Shown: positions 47,854-57,647, counted from the first letter of the stretch. The stretch: 64,000 bases of DNA from Sphingobacterium prati (GCF_013167215.1 NZ_JABJWY010000034.1:992001-1056000); one strand, 5' to 3'. The notes: generated by a model not told the origin, from the sequence alone. Numbers and translations: made by a program.

Positions 47854-48843
47854 TTAACTTAAGGAAAGAATATCCGCTATCCGATTGAGTTCTTCTTTAC
47901 CAAAACTCAAATTTTCAAGCGCCTTTAACGAATCAGTCAATTGTACACTATTTCTTGCCCCGACCAAGACCGAAGTCAGGCGTTCATCCTTCAATAACCA
48001 AGCAATCGCCATTTGTGCCAGCGATTGTCCACGCTGCAATGCAAGTTCGTTCAAATCAGACAATTTTGTAATAAGCTCCGGTGTAATTGCAGCACTCTTT
48101 AAAAAATGTTCTTTCGAAGCCCGGGAATCTGTTGGTATACTACCTTGTAGGTATTTATTAGTCAGTAAGCCCTGTGCCAAAGGTGAAAAAGCGATAATGC
48201 CGACTCCCGCTTCATCCAACACATCCAACAGGGCATCTTCTGGGGTGCGCACCAACATGGAGTACTTTGGTTGATGAATCAAACAAGGGCATCTAAGATC
48301 GTTCAATATAGCAACAGCCTTCTTTGCCAGATCTGCAGGATAATTGGATAGTCCTACATAAAGTGCCTTCCCCTGTCGTACGATATCACTTAGCGCAGCC
48401 ATCGTTTCTTCTAATGGTGTATGGGGATCCGGTCTATGATGATAAAAAATATCGATATAGTCCAATTTTAAACGCTTTAGGCTCTGATGCAGGCTTGCCA
48501 TCAAATATTTACGGCTTCCCCAATCGCCATAGGGCCCATCCCACATGGTGTACCCGGCTTTTGTAGACAACAAAAGCTCATCCCGGTGTGCAACAAAATC
48601 TGCAGCCAATATTGCCCCCAAATTTCCCTCCGCACTACCGGGCGGTGGACCATAATTATTCGCTAGGTCAAAATGTGTTATGCCATTGTCAAAAGCTGTA
48701 TATAGGGTCTGCCTAAACACTTCCTTCTGATCAATATCACCAAAATTTTGCCATAGCCCAAGGGAAATAACCGGAAGCTGGATGCCGCTTTTTCCACACC
48801 GCCTGTAAGGCATTGTATGATATCGGTTCGGATTGAATGTCAC
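47854..48843 (-). CDS. yghZ: Aldo-keto reductase, YghZ/L-glyceraldehyde-3-phosphate reductase type
   Basis: The 329-aa product matches the YghZ/Gpr pattern nearly throughout. MPYRRCGKSGIQLPVISLGLW, THFDLANNYGPPPGSAE (catalytic Asp and Tyr), ELLLSTKAGYTMW (catalytic Lys), the His in IFYHHRPD, VGLSNY, AFSPLAQGLLTNKYL and the NADPH-binding SVLVGARN segment are all present. Enzymes of this type reduce L-glyceraldehyde 3-phosphate and methylglyoxal, a detoxification role in the cytoplasm. It is first gene of the minus-strand redox set and divergent from the LytS-type kinase gene. Confidence 0.92.
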   Translation of the reverse strand: MTFNPNRYHTMPYRRCGKSGIQLPVISLGLWQNFGDIDQKEVFRQTLYTAFDNGITHFDLANNYGPPPGSAEGNLGAILAADFVAHRDELLLSTKAGYTMWDGPYGDWGSRKYLMASLHQSLKRLKLDYIDIFYHHRPDPHTPLEETMAALSDIVRQGKALYVGLSNYPADLAKKAVAILNDLRCPCLIHQPKYSMLVRTPEDALLDVLDEAGVGIIAFSPLAQGLLTNKYLQGSIPTDSRASKEHFLKSAAITPELITKLSDLNELALQRGQSLAQMAIAWLLKDERLTSVLVGARNSVQLTDSLKALENLSFGKEELNRIADILSLS

Positions 48844-49048
48844 GTAATCAAGTTTATTAATGCAAAATACAAAACTATTTTGAAGAGTCTATGCAGTTGC
48901 AACCGTTATTATTCAGAAAATATTTAGATACGCAACGATTTGAACCAAAACTTATGTCTTCTATACAACAGATAGCATGCGTGTATCACAAATATTTTTA
49001 TATTTTTGAGGAGAGTCCAAAAAGAGCAGTAACATTAAGAACGTCCCC

Positions 49049-50089
49049 ATGATCAGTAGATTCTTTAAAAAATTTTATTTACATATTGTGATATGGATCA
49101 TTCTTCTTTTCCTTCCCTTCATCACCTATCTTTATCAACCGGATAAAATCGCTGATTTCAAAATCTATTCGGCATTATCGCATCTTGGCAATATCATATT
49201 TCTGGCGAGCAGTTTTTATCTACATTGTTACGTCGTCGCGCCTAGATACTTCTTTGGCCGTCGAAAGATTTTCATCGCGCTGATCGCATTTGGCTTTTTT
49301 GCTTATGTGCTGCTCAATTACGCTATCGTGTATTTTAATCCCGATGGTGAATTAGCTCACCTTAAGAAGGAAAACGTGCTTTTTGTGCGATTGGTGATCG
49401 GACCAGGAATTATCTATTCACTCTGCATGATTACCTCATCCATGATCTTCCTTTATGACGAACAGGCCCGACAAAAAGAGCTTAATAAACAGATCGCACT
49501 TGAAAAGACAACTGCAGAATTGACAATTTTAAAACTTCAGATCAGTCCACATTTTTTATTCAACACGCTCAACAATATTCGTTGGCTGATTCGTAAACAA
49601 TCTCCGGATTCCGAAGGTACAATAGTCAAACTATCCGAAATACTGCGTTATATTCTATATGAAGTTGATGGTCCGAAAGTCGAACTTTTTAAAGAAATCG
49701 ACCACATGCGCAATTTCATCGCTTTACAGACATTAAGGCTCCCAATTGAAGGACATGTCGACCTTAAAATCGATCGTGCCGTCAAGAATAGAATGATCCC
49801 ACCATTATTATTTATTCATTTTGTAGAAAATGCCTTTAAATATGGAGTCGATAGTAAAAACATACCATACATACAGTTTCAGTTTGTGGATATTCCCGGT
49901 GGGATCGCATTTAAATCGGTGAATAAGATATTGCTATATACAGAGTCTCGATTAAATGAAGGTATCGGGCTGACAAATGTAAAACGACGATTACAGTTAC
50001 TCTATCCCAATCGACATGATCTTTCCATCCAAAGAACAACGGATGGATATTTTGAAGTGACCCTCAGACTAATGACAGATGAAGATTAA
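49049..50089 (+). CDS. LytS-type sensor histidine kinase
   Basis: The 346-aa product has four N-terminal TM helices (about residues 10-30, 40-62, 72-95 and 112-135) and a short coiled region. The His_kinase domain has phospho-acceptor His in ISPHFLFNTLNNIRWLI. The ATPase part carries FVENAFKYG and NEGIGLTNVKRRL. There is no extracytoplasmic sensor domain, so it probably senses through its membrane helices. The last 11 bp overlap the response-regulator gene, so they are translationally coupled. Confidence 0.94.
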   Translation: MISRFFKKFYLHIVIWIILLFLPFITYLYQPDKIADFKIYSALSHLGNIIFLASSFYLHCYVVAPRYFFGRRKIFIALIAFGFFAYVLLNYAIVYFNPDGELAHLKKENVLFVRLVIGPGIIYSLCMITSSMIFLYDEQARQKELNKQIALEKTTAELTILKLQISPHFLFNTLNNIRWLIRKQSPDSEGTIVKLSEILRYILYEVDGPKVELFKEIDHMRNFIALQTLRLPIEGHVDLKIDRAVKNRMIPPLLFIHFVENAFKYGVDSKNIPYIQFQFVDIPGGIAFKSVNKILLYTESRLNEGIGLTNVKRRLQLLYPNRHDLSIQRTTDGYFEVTLRLMTDED

Positions 50090-50801
50090 ATGTATACTAA
50101 TTGACGACGAACCATTCGCACTTAATTTGCTGGAAGACGACCTGCTGAATTTCACCCAAATTGAAATTCTACAAAAATTTAATTCTCCCATCGAAGTCGT
50201 TGACTACCTAAAAAAACATCCTGTAGACTTGATTTTTCTAGACATTCAAATGCCTGGGCAGCTAGGAACGCAATTTATCCGTGAACTTCAAGATCCGCCT
50301 TTAGTTATATTTACGACAGCATATCATCAATACGCTGTTGAGGGATTCGAATTAAATGCGGTAGATTATCTTTTAAAACCTATCTCAAAAGAACGCCTCA
50401 CCACTGCAATCCGCAAAGTAGAGGACATCGTTGCGCGCCAAACCAAACACTTCAACGAGAAAGATCATATTGTTATCCATGTAGAATATAAAAAAACCAA
50501 GATTTTTCTCAACGAAATCAATTATATCGAAGGTCTAAAAGATTACGTAAAAATCTATTTGGTTGACCGACAAGTTCCGTTGCTAACCCGTAGCAATTTA
50601 CGTGGTATGGAAAAATTACTACCGGCAAACGATTTTGTACGGATACACAATTCCTTTATTGTCAACAAGACCAGAATCGAACATTGCACACTTACAAAAC
50701 TTACATTGCGTGAAGTTGCTCTGCCGGTGGGCAAAAAATATGTCAAAAATATCGAACAACTCCATACGAAAATAACATCGAATAAAGATAACATGATCTG
50801 A
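50079..50801 (+). CDS. LytTR-family response regulator
   Basis: The 240-aa product has a receiver domain (CILIDDEPFALNLLEDDL, phospho-acceptor Asp in LIFLDIQMPG, Lys in YLLKPISKERL). A LytTR DNA-binding domain follows at about 140-235 (LNEINYIEGLKDYVKIYLVD, FVRIHNSFIVNKTRIEH, VALPVGKKY). LytTR proteins bind paired 9-bp direct repeats about two helical turns apart. Such a repeat lies in the following gap, ahead of the outer-membrane receptor gene, which is therefore the likely target. Confidence 0.95.
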   Translation: MKIKCILIDDEPFALNLLEDDLLNFTQIEILQKFNSPIEVVDYLKKHPVDLIFLDIQMPGQLGTQFIRELQDPPLVIFTTAYHQYAVEGFELNAVDYLLKPISKERLTTAIRKVEDIVARQTKHFNEKDHIVIHVEYKKTKIFLNEINYIEGLKDYVKIYLVDRQVPLLTRSNLRGMEKLLPANDFVRIHNSFIVNKTRIEHCTLTKLTLREVALPVGKKYVKNIEQLHTKITSNKDNMI

Positions 50802-50812
50802 CAACATACATT

Positions 50813-50841
50813 CGTCTACACATTCAACCCTTCCGTCTACA
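50813..50841. promoter_or_regulatory. Direct repeat with LytTR-type spacing
   Basis: CGTCTACA occurs at 50813-50820 and 50834-50841, a period of 21 bp. Counting flanks, 12 of 13 aligned informative positions agree if one variable base on each side is ignored. It lies 12 bp after the LytTR gene and about 90 bp before the receptor gene. A TATCTTTTG element (50883-50891) could be the -7 box. Confidence 0.45.
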
Positions 50842-50929
50842 GATGATTGTATAGTACAAAAATGATTTCCAAATTTGCTTGATATCTTTTGGCCTTGTAT
50901 GGGGCTAAGCGATAATTACAGTAAAAAAA

Positions 50930-53467
50930 ATGAAGAAAATCATAGCAGTACTCCTAATGTCAACCGCTGTTGCCACATCACATGCGCAAACACCGCCGGC
51001 TGGCCGTCCAAGTAGTTTCGCCATCGCCGAAGGAAAACTCACAGGTCAACTCGTAGATCCTCAAGGCAAACCAATAGCACAAGCTTCTGTCAATCTGCTA
51101 CGGGTAATTAATGAGCAGTCCACAGGCAAAGAACGAGAAATCTTATTCAAAAGCACAAGTTCACTCGAAAATGGAAAATTCAGCTTTACCGCGCTCTCCA
51201 CTAGAGACAAATGGAAATTAAAAATAAGCTCTGTAGGCTATACCGCGAAAGATATCCCAGTCGACTTTGGATCCGACAGCAAAATTTTGGATAAAGACCT
51301 CGGTCATATCACATTGGAAAATGATAATCGAAAGCTAGATGAGGTGACAGTCACTGGTCGTAAAGCCTTACTTGAGATGGACATTGACAAAAAAGTATAT
51401 AATGTAGAAAAGAATATTGTGGCTGCTGGTGGTACAGCAATTGACGTCATGCGCAATATGCCTTCTGTACAAGTAGATATCGATGGGAATGTCAAACTCC
51501 GGAATGCCGCACCCACCATTTTTGTAGACGGAAAGCCGACGACACTAACACCAGACCAAATACCTGCTGACGTAATCGAAAAGATCGAAATCATCACCAA
51601 TCCCTCTGCTAAATATGATGCCTCGGGAAGTATGGCTGGTATTCTAAATATTATTCTGAAGAAGAACAAGAAAACAGGTTACAATGGTATGGTTACCCTT
51701 GGAGCCGATCGTTTCGGCGGAACCAATTTTATGGGAAGCCTTAATCTCCGTCAAAACAAATTCAACATATCCCTCACAGGAATGAATATGCGTATGCGGA
51801 CAAATACCGAAGGTGATAGCTATCGGAACAGCACAATTAATGGTATTAGTTCTGACGTTAATCAGGATATCGAAGGTAAAACGAAAGGTATGATCACCTT
51901 TGGAAGGCTTGGTGTAGATTACGATCTGAGTCCTAAAACCACCCTATCCGTCGCAGGAATATTGGTCGAAGGCAAGTTTAAGCCGCATGAGAATTCGTCG
52001 ATTTCATCGACGGCAAACGATACCACTTTATGGAGCAATAGAATTTCTGATTCGGAAAGAAGCTTTAAACCTCGCGGATTTCAGGCAGGTCTTGTTCAGA
52101 AATTCAAAACCGAGGGTGAAGAATTGACGGTAGACTTCAATTATTTTGGTGGTACAAACAAATCCAATGGACTTTACACCACCAATTATTTAGAAAGTAC
52201 AGAAAATATCATCGGCTCACAGATTCAAAAAAATATTGGATCCGGTGACAACAAATTTATGACTGTACAGGCAGATTATGTTAAACCATTCAAAAATGGA
52301 ATGAAATTGGAGACTGGACTTCGCGCGCAGATCAACAAACTCAAAAACCTGAATACCAACTCCCTAAAAGGCTTAAACGAAACTGAATTTAAAGATATCA
52401 CCGCAGCATCGGCCAATTACGATAACAAGAATACGGTCTACGCTGCTTATGCTTCACTTGGTGGCAACCTCAAAGATTGGGTATCGTATAAAGTCGGTTT
52501 ACGTGTAGAAAATTCTACTTATGACGGTGAACTAATCAACACAAACCAAAAATTCCACAACAGCTATCCGGTTAGTCTCTTTCCTTCGCTATTCTTGAGC
52601 AAGAAACTGACAGAGAAAGATCAGCTACAGATGAGTGTCACCCGTCGTGTCAATCGCCCTAACTTCTTTCAGTTAATTCCATTCGTTGACTATACAGACA
52701 GCCTAAATATTACACGTGGTAATCCCGACCTCGTTCCAGAGTTTACAACTTCGGGTGAACTGTCCTACAGTAGGACACACGGTAAAGGTACTTTCTTGGC
52801 TTCGGTTTATTACAAATATACCACCAATCTGATTACCCGTTACCTGACACAAGAACTCAATCCCATTACTGATAAAATGGATTTTATCAACACCTATATC
52901 AATGCGAATTCAAGCAAGAACTATGGAGCTGAGTTTACTTACACCAATAACTTAAAAAAATGGTGGGATCTGACGGCAGACCTCAATTTCTATAATTCAA
53001 AAATTGAAATAGATGATAATACACCAGCAGAAGGTATGTGGACAGTTTTTGGAAAACTGAATAATACATTCAATCTGAAAAAGAACTGGAACCTACAGCT
53101 CGCTTTTGAATACCAAGGAAAAACAAATATGCCTGTCACACAAAATCAAACCTTTGGCCCACCGATGAATCAGGCACAAAGCTCGTCTCAGGGATACATT
53201 AAGCCTTTTTACGGAATCGATTTTGCCATCAAGAAGAGTTTTTTGAAAAACCAGGCAGCTTCCGTGACGTTGGCTGTAAACGATATTTTTAGAACCCGTG
53301 GCAATACCATCGTGTCTTCGGGTGATGGTTTCTTCCAAAACTACTACCGTCTGTCCAATCCACAGCTGGTCAAATTGAATCTATCTTATCGTTTTGGTAA
53401 AATGGACATGAATATGTTCAAGAAAAATAAAAACCAAAACTCGATGGAAGGTATACAAATGCAATAG
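50930..53467 (+). CDS. TonB-dependent receptor-like outer-membrane beta-barrel protein
   Basis: The 845-aa product has a signal peptide (STAVATSHAQ). A carboxypeptidase-regulatory-like domain follows (GKLTGQLVDPQGKPIAQASVNLL), then a TonB-plug region (LDEVTVTGRKALLEMDIDKKVYNV, TIFVDGKPTTLTPDQIPADVIEKIEIITNPSAKYDASGSMAGILNIIL) and a large beta-barrel of the 'outer membrane beta-barrel family' (PF14905-like). It is smaller than SusC and has no SusD partner, so cargo is unknown; peptides, metals or small molecules are possible. It lies 128 bp after the LytTR gene and is followed by a terminator. Confidence 0.9.
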   Translation: MKKIIAVLLMSTAVATSHAQTPPAGRPSSFAIAEGKLTGQLVDPQGKPIAQASVNLLRVINEQSTGKEREILFKSTSSLENGKFSFTALSTRDKWKLKISSVGYTAKDIPVDFGSDSKILDKDLGHITLENDNRKLDEVTVTGRKALLEMDIDKKVYNVEKNIVAAGGTAIDVMRNMPSVQVDIDGNVKLRNAAPTIFVDGKPTTLTPDQIPADVIEKIEIITNPSAKYDASGSMAGILNIILKKNKKTGYNGMVTLGADRFGGTNFMGSLNLRQNKFNISLTGMNMRMRTNTEGDSYRNSTINGISSDVNQDIEGKTKGMITFGRLGVDYDLSPKTTLSVAGILVEGKFKPHENSSISSTANDTTLWSNRISDSERSFKPRGFQAGLVQKFKTEGEELTVDFNYFGGTNKSNGLYTTNYLESTENIIGSQIQKNIGSGDNKFMTVQADYVKPFKNGMKLETGLRAQINKLKNLNTNSLKGLNETEFKDITAASANYDNKNTVYAAYASLGGNLKDWVSYKVGLRVENSTYDGELINTNQKFHNSYPVSLFPSLFLSKKLTEKDQLQMSVTRRVNRPNFFQLIPFVDYTDSLNITRGNPDLVPEFTTSGELSYSRTHGKGTFLASVYYKYTTNLITRYLTQELNPITDKMDFINTYINANSSKNYGAEFTYTNNLKKWWDLTADLNFYNSKIEIDDNTPAEGMWTVFGKLNNTFNLKKNWNLQLAFEYQGKTNMPVTQNQTFGPPMNQAQSSSQGYIKPFYGIDFAIKKSFLKNQAASVTLAVNDIFRTRGNTIVSSGDGFFQNYYRLSNPQLVKLNLSYRFGKMDMNMFKKNKNQNSMEGIQMQ

Positions 53468-53495
53468 ATTAGTGATTAAACTTATATTAAAACAA

Positions 53496-53521
53496 AAAGA
53501 GACCGTCCTATCGGTCTCTTT
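53496..53521. terminator. Bidirectional terminator after the receptor gene
   Basis: AAAGAGACCG (53496-53505) pairs perfectly with CGGTCTCTTT (53512-53521) over a 6-nt loop. It is followed by CTGTTTTTA on the plus strand and AACA-rich flank on the minus strand. Between convergent genes. Confidence 0.8.
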
Positions 53522-53551
53522 CTGTTTTTATCGTAGATGATCGTCATTTCA

Positions 53552-54262
53552 TTAAACCACCTGACTTGGGGTATGATATTTCTCAATAATCGGAACAATT
53601 TCCAATAGATCATCGATAATATAATCCGGATTAGCTGATTTTAGCTGATCAGAATGATGAGCCCCGGTCGTAATGCCAATACTTAATGCACAACCTGCAT
53701 TTTGACCTTCCTGTATATCAATGATTGAATCTCCTATTTTCACAACGAGTTCCGGATCTGTAATAGCAAATTTTGTTCTCGCAAAATCAATCATATCCGG
53801 ATAAGGTCGGTTTTTAGGCACATCAGACGCGGTGACCAATGCATCAATATCCCGTCCTACGACCCAATTAAGTTTTTTCAAAAGAGATTCTGCTGTTTTC
53901 CGGTCATATCCTGTATTTAATACCCGGAGAATACTCATGTCATTTAAGATTGTGAAAAGTTCATTCGCATTTGAATTCGGATAAATATTCTCGATTTCAT
54001 AAGCATTTTCGAGTGTTTGTAAAAATGACTGAAATATTTTCTCTGCCAATTGCTCGTCTTCCACATTCACACATTTTTTTAATACCGTCTGAATGGCCTG
54101 AAATTTTTCTTTTCCAGCTCCATGTTCTAATATCTCTGCCAATGTGAGTTTATAACCACCGGTGTCATTAATCACATGCTGAAGTGTCTTATAAACTATA
54201 TTATTCTCATTTATAGTAGTACCTGCCATATCAAACACCACCATCTTGATCGCTTCTTTCAT
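53552..54262 (-). CDS. HAD hydrolase, phosphonatase-like
   Basis: The 236-aa product has HAD motif I VFDMAGTTINENN (the DxAGT form is usual for phosphonatase-like proteins), motif II LNTGYDRKT, and motif III/IV (ASDVPKNRPYPDMI, KIGDSIIDIQEGQNAG, SIGITTGAH). The helical cap lies at residues 18-95. Members of this group are annotated as phosphonatase-like or phosphoglycolate-type phosphatases. No phosphonate genes are nearby, so the substrate is open. An AAATGTTTAG/CTAAACATTT inverted repeat lies just upstream. Confidence 0.88.
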   Translation of the reverse strand: MKEAIKMVVFDMAGTTINENNIVYKTLQHVINDTGGYKLTLAEILEHGAGKEKFQAIQTVLKKCVNVEDEQLAEKIFQSFLQTLENAYEIENIYPNSNANELFTILNDMSILRVLNTGYDRKTAESLLKKLNWVVGRDIDALVTASDVPKNRPYPDMIDFARTKFAITDPELVVKIGDSIIDIQEGQNAGCALSIGITTGAHHSDQLKSANPDYIIDDLLEIVPIIEKYHTPSQVV

Positions 54263-54274
54263 CTATTCACCATT

Positions 54275-54320
54275 AAATGTTTAGCAAAAATAAAATATTG
54301 TTAAATAAAACTAAACATTT
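54275..54320. promoter_or_regulatory. Inverted repeat in front of the HAD gene
   Basis: AAATGTTTAG at 54275-54284 and its exact complement CTAAACATTT at 54311-54320 flank 26 bp of AT-rich DNA, starting 13 bp before the HAD start codon. It could be an operator pair; AT-richness raises the chance of coincidence. Confidence 0.3.
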
Positions 54321-54369
54321 TCAATATTAACTTATTACTATATTTAGGTTAAAAATAAAACACGTTAAG

Positions 54370-54819
54370 TTAATACAATACAAAATAGTAAGTCCAGCAG
54401 ATTAGCAATAATTGAAATGGGATTCGAAACCATAAATATTCTATACCTTTCCCGTCGTATGTTGCAGTCTCATAATTTAGATGTCTTATACAGGCACGAA
54501 TATTTGCCGGAAGTATAAGGATAAAAAAGACAATCAAAAGGATACCCGTAAGACGGCTTAAAGATGGTACAAACACACCGAAAGCAGCTAATATTTCCAA
54601 TACCCCAGTCAAATAGATTATTTCTTTTTTTAACGGAATAAAATCAGGTAGCATCAGCACCATTCCTTTGGTATAGATGATGTGTCCGAGAGAAGTGAAC
54701 AATAATGTCGCAGCGAGTGCGATTTTTCCCGCCAGATCATAATCCAAATGACCTTTGTATAGTAATATAGCCAAGCTGCCAATAACAAATACAATGAATA
54801 AAACAAAAAGTGGTTTCAT
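54370..54819 (-). CDS. DoxX-family membrane protein
   Basis: The 149-aa product starts MKPLFVLFIVFVIGSL; an ATG 14 codons earlier adds a charged stretch and is not preferred. Four TM helices are seen (about 3-20, 35-58, 70-95 and 118-145). Family features are LGHIIYTKGMVLMLPDFIPLKKEIIYLTGVLEILAAFGVFVP and the ending YLWFRIPFQLLLICWTYYFVLY. DoxX-like proteins are small quinone- or redox-related membrane proteins, mostly of unknown role. It lies 52 bp after a Crp/Fnr gene and is likely its target or partner. Confidence 0.85.
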   Translation of the reverse strand: MKPLFVLFIVFVIGSLAILLYKGHLDYDLAGKIALAATLLFTSLGHIIYTKGMVLMLPDFIPLKKEIIYLTGVLEILAAFGVFVPSLSRLTGILLIVFFILILPANIRACIRHLNYETATYDGKGIEYLWFRIPFQLLLICWTYYFVLY

Positions 54820-54871
54820 AATCTTTTTTTCAAAGTTAATGCCCCTCTTCTTCCCTATCAATGAACAATTG

Positions 54872-55438
54872 TTAAGAAATTTCCTTCCTTATCCTACTCA
54901 GCGACTGAGGCCTGATTCCTATATATGATGCAAGGTATTTTAAAGGAATATTTTTAATCAGCTCAGGCTGTTCCTGTATCAGATTGACATACCTGGTCTT
55001 CGCCGAATCCTCAAGTAAGGTAAATTCACGCTTCATTTTTTTCAAAAAGATATCTTCAATTGCCTTCCGTCCAATAAAATTCCCCACCTGTGTAGTTTTA
55101 TACACCGTATGCAGATCATCAAAAGATATCCGCCACAGGACACAATCTGTAATCGCTTCAAGATTATAAGATGCTGGTTTTTGCGTGAGAAAAGAATCAT
55201 ACGCACTTACAAAAGAGTTTTCAAAAGCAAAACCAAAAGTAAAATCATAATCCAACTTGGGGATATTGAACCGAACAATACCTCTTTCAATAAAAGAAAG
55301 GTAGCGCTCAGTTTTGCCCATTTCCAAAATCAATGAACGTTTTGGAAAATCAACTTTAGTAAGTTTTGAAGAGAAAATATCCCAATCCTCCGTATCCATC
55401 GTTATGAGCGTGTCGAAATAATCTTTGATCTTATCCAT
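54872..55438 (-). CDS. Crp/Fnr-family transcriptional regulator
   Basis: The 188-aa product has an N-terminal cyclic-nucleotide-binding-type beta-roll (SKLTKVDFPKRSLILEMGKTERYLSFIERGIVRF). A long dimerisation helix and a C-terminal helix-turn-helix (IPLKYLASYIGIRPQSLSRIRKEIS) follow. It lacks Fe-S cysteines, as do most short Bacteroidota members. These regulate small adjacent operons; the downstream DoxX gene is the obvious candidate. Ligand unknown. Confidence 0.92.
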   Translation of the reverse strand: MDKIKDYFDTLITMDTEDWDIFSSKLTKVDFPKRSLILEMGKTERYLSFIERGIVRFNIPKLDYDFTFGFAFENSFVSAYDSFLTQKPASYNLEAITDCVLWRISFDDLHTVYKTTQVGNFIGRKAIEDIFLKKMKREFTLLEDSAKTRYVNLIQEQPELIKNIPLKYLASYIGIRPQSLSRIRKEIS

Positions 55439-55568
55439 GCTATTGATATTTCAAAACAAGATAATAACTTCCGGTCAAACAAGGAAAAACCTATCTTATT
55501 ACCTATTTAATTATTTAAGTACTTAATTCAACGAATAAATATTAAATTACCCGTTATAAACCCTCATT

Positions 55569-55766
55569 ATGACTTTTAATTCCGAAAACGGTATCAAAAT
55601 ATGGGCTCCGCCAAAGAAATTCATCTTCCGATTTTCATTTATTTTCATCTTTTCATTCCTATTTGTATCCAATAATGGTGCTTTTCCTATTTTCGGGTAC
55701 ATCAGCAGACCGCTAACCGACCTTATGCATTGGCTCACTCAAGCAAATGGCCCCATATCTGAATAA
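55569..55766 (+). pseudogene. N-terminal fragment of a larger membrane protein
   Basis: The 65-codon frame (MTFNSENGIKIWAPPKKFIF, a hydrophobic helix, then SNNGAFPIFGYISRPLTDLMHW) looks like the opening of a DoxX-like membrane protein of about 400 aa known from this phylum: charged start, first TM helix, an amphipathic turn. The frame then stops and nothing continues it in the next 50 bp before the convergent GH16 relic. A truncated remnant is the best reading; a genuine one-helix small protein cannot be excluded. Confidence 0.35.
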
Positions 55767-55819
55767 AAATCGATTATGGAGCCACACTTTTGTTATTACA
55801 TATTACGAGTTAAAACATA

Positions 55820-57412
55820 CTAGAACCTATTTTTCTTTAAGATTATATTATCCAAATATACCCTGTCCTTACTTGTATTCGTAAATGTGATTCGTACAAT
55901 TTTTTTATTTGGTTTGATTTCCTGACCGGTTACAAAACTAATGTCTCGCTTCTTGCCTTTTTTACCTAAATTCTGCATCTGTTGCTTTAAGCTTGACAGT
56001 TTTCCGGTGACAACAGTCACATCATCTACCTCTAACTTTATATTTCCTCCCTTTCCCCAATATGTAAGGTTGAATAACTGTTCTGGATCCAGATAAACAT
56101 ATTGCTCAATTTTCTGCCCCGATGCCAATACCACTGCTTTACTCCTCTTTTCTCCAGCTCCATCCTCTACCCGTACGTCTCCTTCCCAGGGCGAAAGCCC
56201 AGTCTTACCTTCAAAATCAGGATTAGGAAGCTCATTTCCATCCTTCAAAGGCCAATTGTAGGCCCGAATATAATCAACCTCCATATTCACTCCACCTTCG
56301 GATCCATATGCACCCAGAAAAATATTCATAAAATGATTAGGTGAATAGATTTGGTTTTTATTGGTGTATTCTTTGATTAGGTTACCATTTATGTAGTGTT
56401 TGATACTTGTTGGTGTCCATAAAATACCATGCGTAACCCATTGTCCTGCATGTTCGTAACCTTCGGCAATATGTGTCGCAAGGTTTCGTTGAAATACACC
56501 TTTTGAGTCAACATGTCCATGAATCACAAACTACGCCGTGATATACTCAAATACATCGATTTCGAAAAGCTGTCCCTTTGGACGTATGCCCTTTATTCCA
56601 TTCGCTTCAGATCCTTCCTGAAGATAATAACGAATATCTGGTCCGGGTGAATCGAACCAAAATGCAGTATTTGTTCCCTTTGGATTACCCTGGCGATTGC
56701 GTCTTACTCTTACCTCAAAATAACCGCCCTTACTATTGTCCAGTAGATTTTCATTCGTTTTCCATTCGTAGGTTTGAATGGATGAAATTTTTTGGTTCCC
56801 ACCTTCTGTAAAAATTCGGGTTGGGATAGTATCGTTTACATAAAGGTTGATTGCATCTCCATCAAGTGTATAAGCTGGTTGGGGTAACCGATCCTGCAGC
56901 ATCTCCTGTTTTGCCTTTTCATTCAGATAATTCAAAGATGAAAAATAATTGGTACTCCATTTGTTCCGATTTAAGAGCTGATCGTTAAACTCATCCTGCC
57001 AATAAACTTCCATGCCGGGCGGAACAGCTCTTGAACTTGGTTTTTTTCGTACTTCCTCAAGTTCAGCCTCGTCCAATTCCCAACTTTTAGAAGTATAGGA
57101 CTTCCCTTGAGCCAAGAGGTTACCCGTTGCAGACTCTACCCAAATATAATACGTTGTCTCCGGATCCACCTGTTGAATATAATAACGTTTTGTACCTTTA
57201 CCTAATACGGCATTGGCTACAGAAGGCTTCTTACTCGTTTTGGACCAAAAGACTTTCGCACCCGACAAATTTGGTACACTATCCTTCATGTCCACACGGA
57301 TCCAGCTCCGGGTCCCCAGTAATCGCAATGAAGCGTTGGTTTTCGTCGTTTGCGCCGACGACAGCAAAGAAGACAACATCTGAACTGTTGTCAGGAATAT
57401 ATATTTTTTCAC
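55820..57412 (-). pseudogene. GH16-type glucanase broken by an in-frame TAG
   Basis: Two frames in the same register, 57412-56531 and 56530-55820, are separated only by a TAG codon (56531-56533). Read through, they make a protein of about 530 aa. It has a signal peptide (LSSLLSSAQ), a fibronectin-like N-terminal domain, a GH16 jelly roll with the intact catalytic motif EIDVFE just before the stop, FVIHGHVDSKG and the WVTHGILWTPTSIKHYINGN strand after it, and a C-terminal carbohydrate-binding-like beta-sandwich. GH16 enzymes cut beta-1,3/1,4-glucans, agars or carrageenans. The stop removes half of the catalytic fold, so the product is almost certainly inactive unless it is a sequencing error. 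Confidence 0.8.
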
Positions 57413-57647
57413 AATTATCTTATTTATGTGCCAATTGAATATAGTCTCGCGATGATAATGAGAATAATTAGCTTTGACAACTCGATACGAAACGCAACCG
57501 TTTGTTCAATTTATAATAGAAATAATCTGTGGTCAGCGGCTCCATTTATTTAATAGGGTGCCTATAAAATGTTAGAAACTACGTATATTGATTTAACTTT
57601 TTTGAAATATTTCTAATATTGCTATTTGAGAATTATCCATATATATT

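Noticed and set aside
56531..56533. TAG in the GH16 gene as a recoded (pyrrolysine-type) codon
   Set aside because: No amber-suppressor tRNA or pyrrolysine genes are in the window, and this phylum is not known to recode TAG; mutation or sequencing error is simpler.
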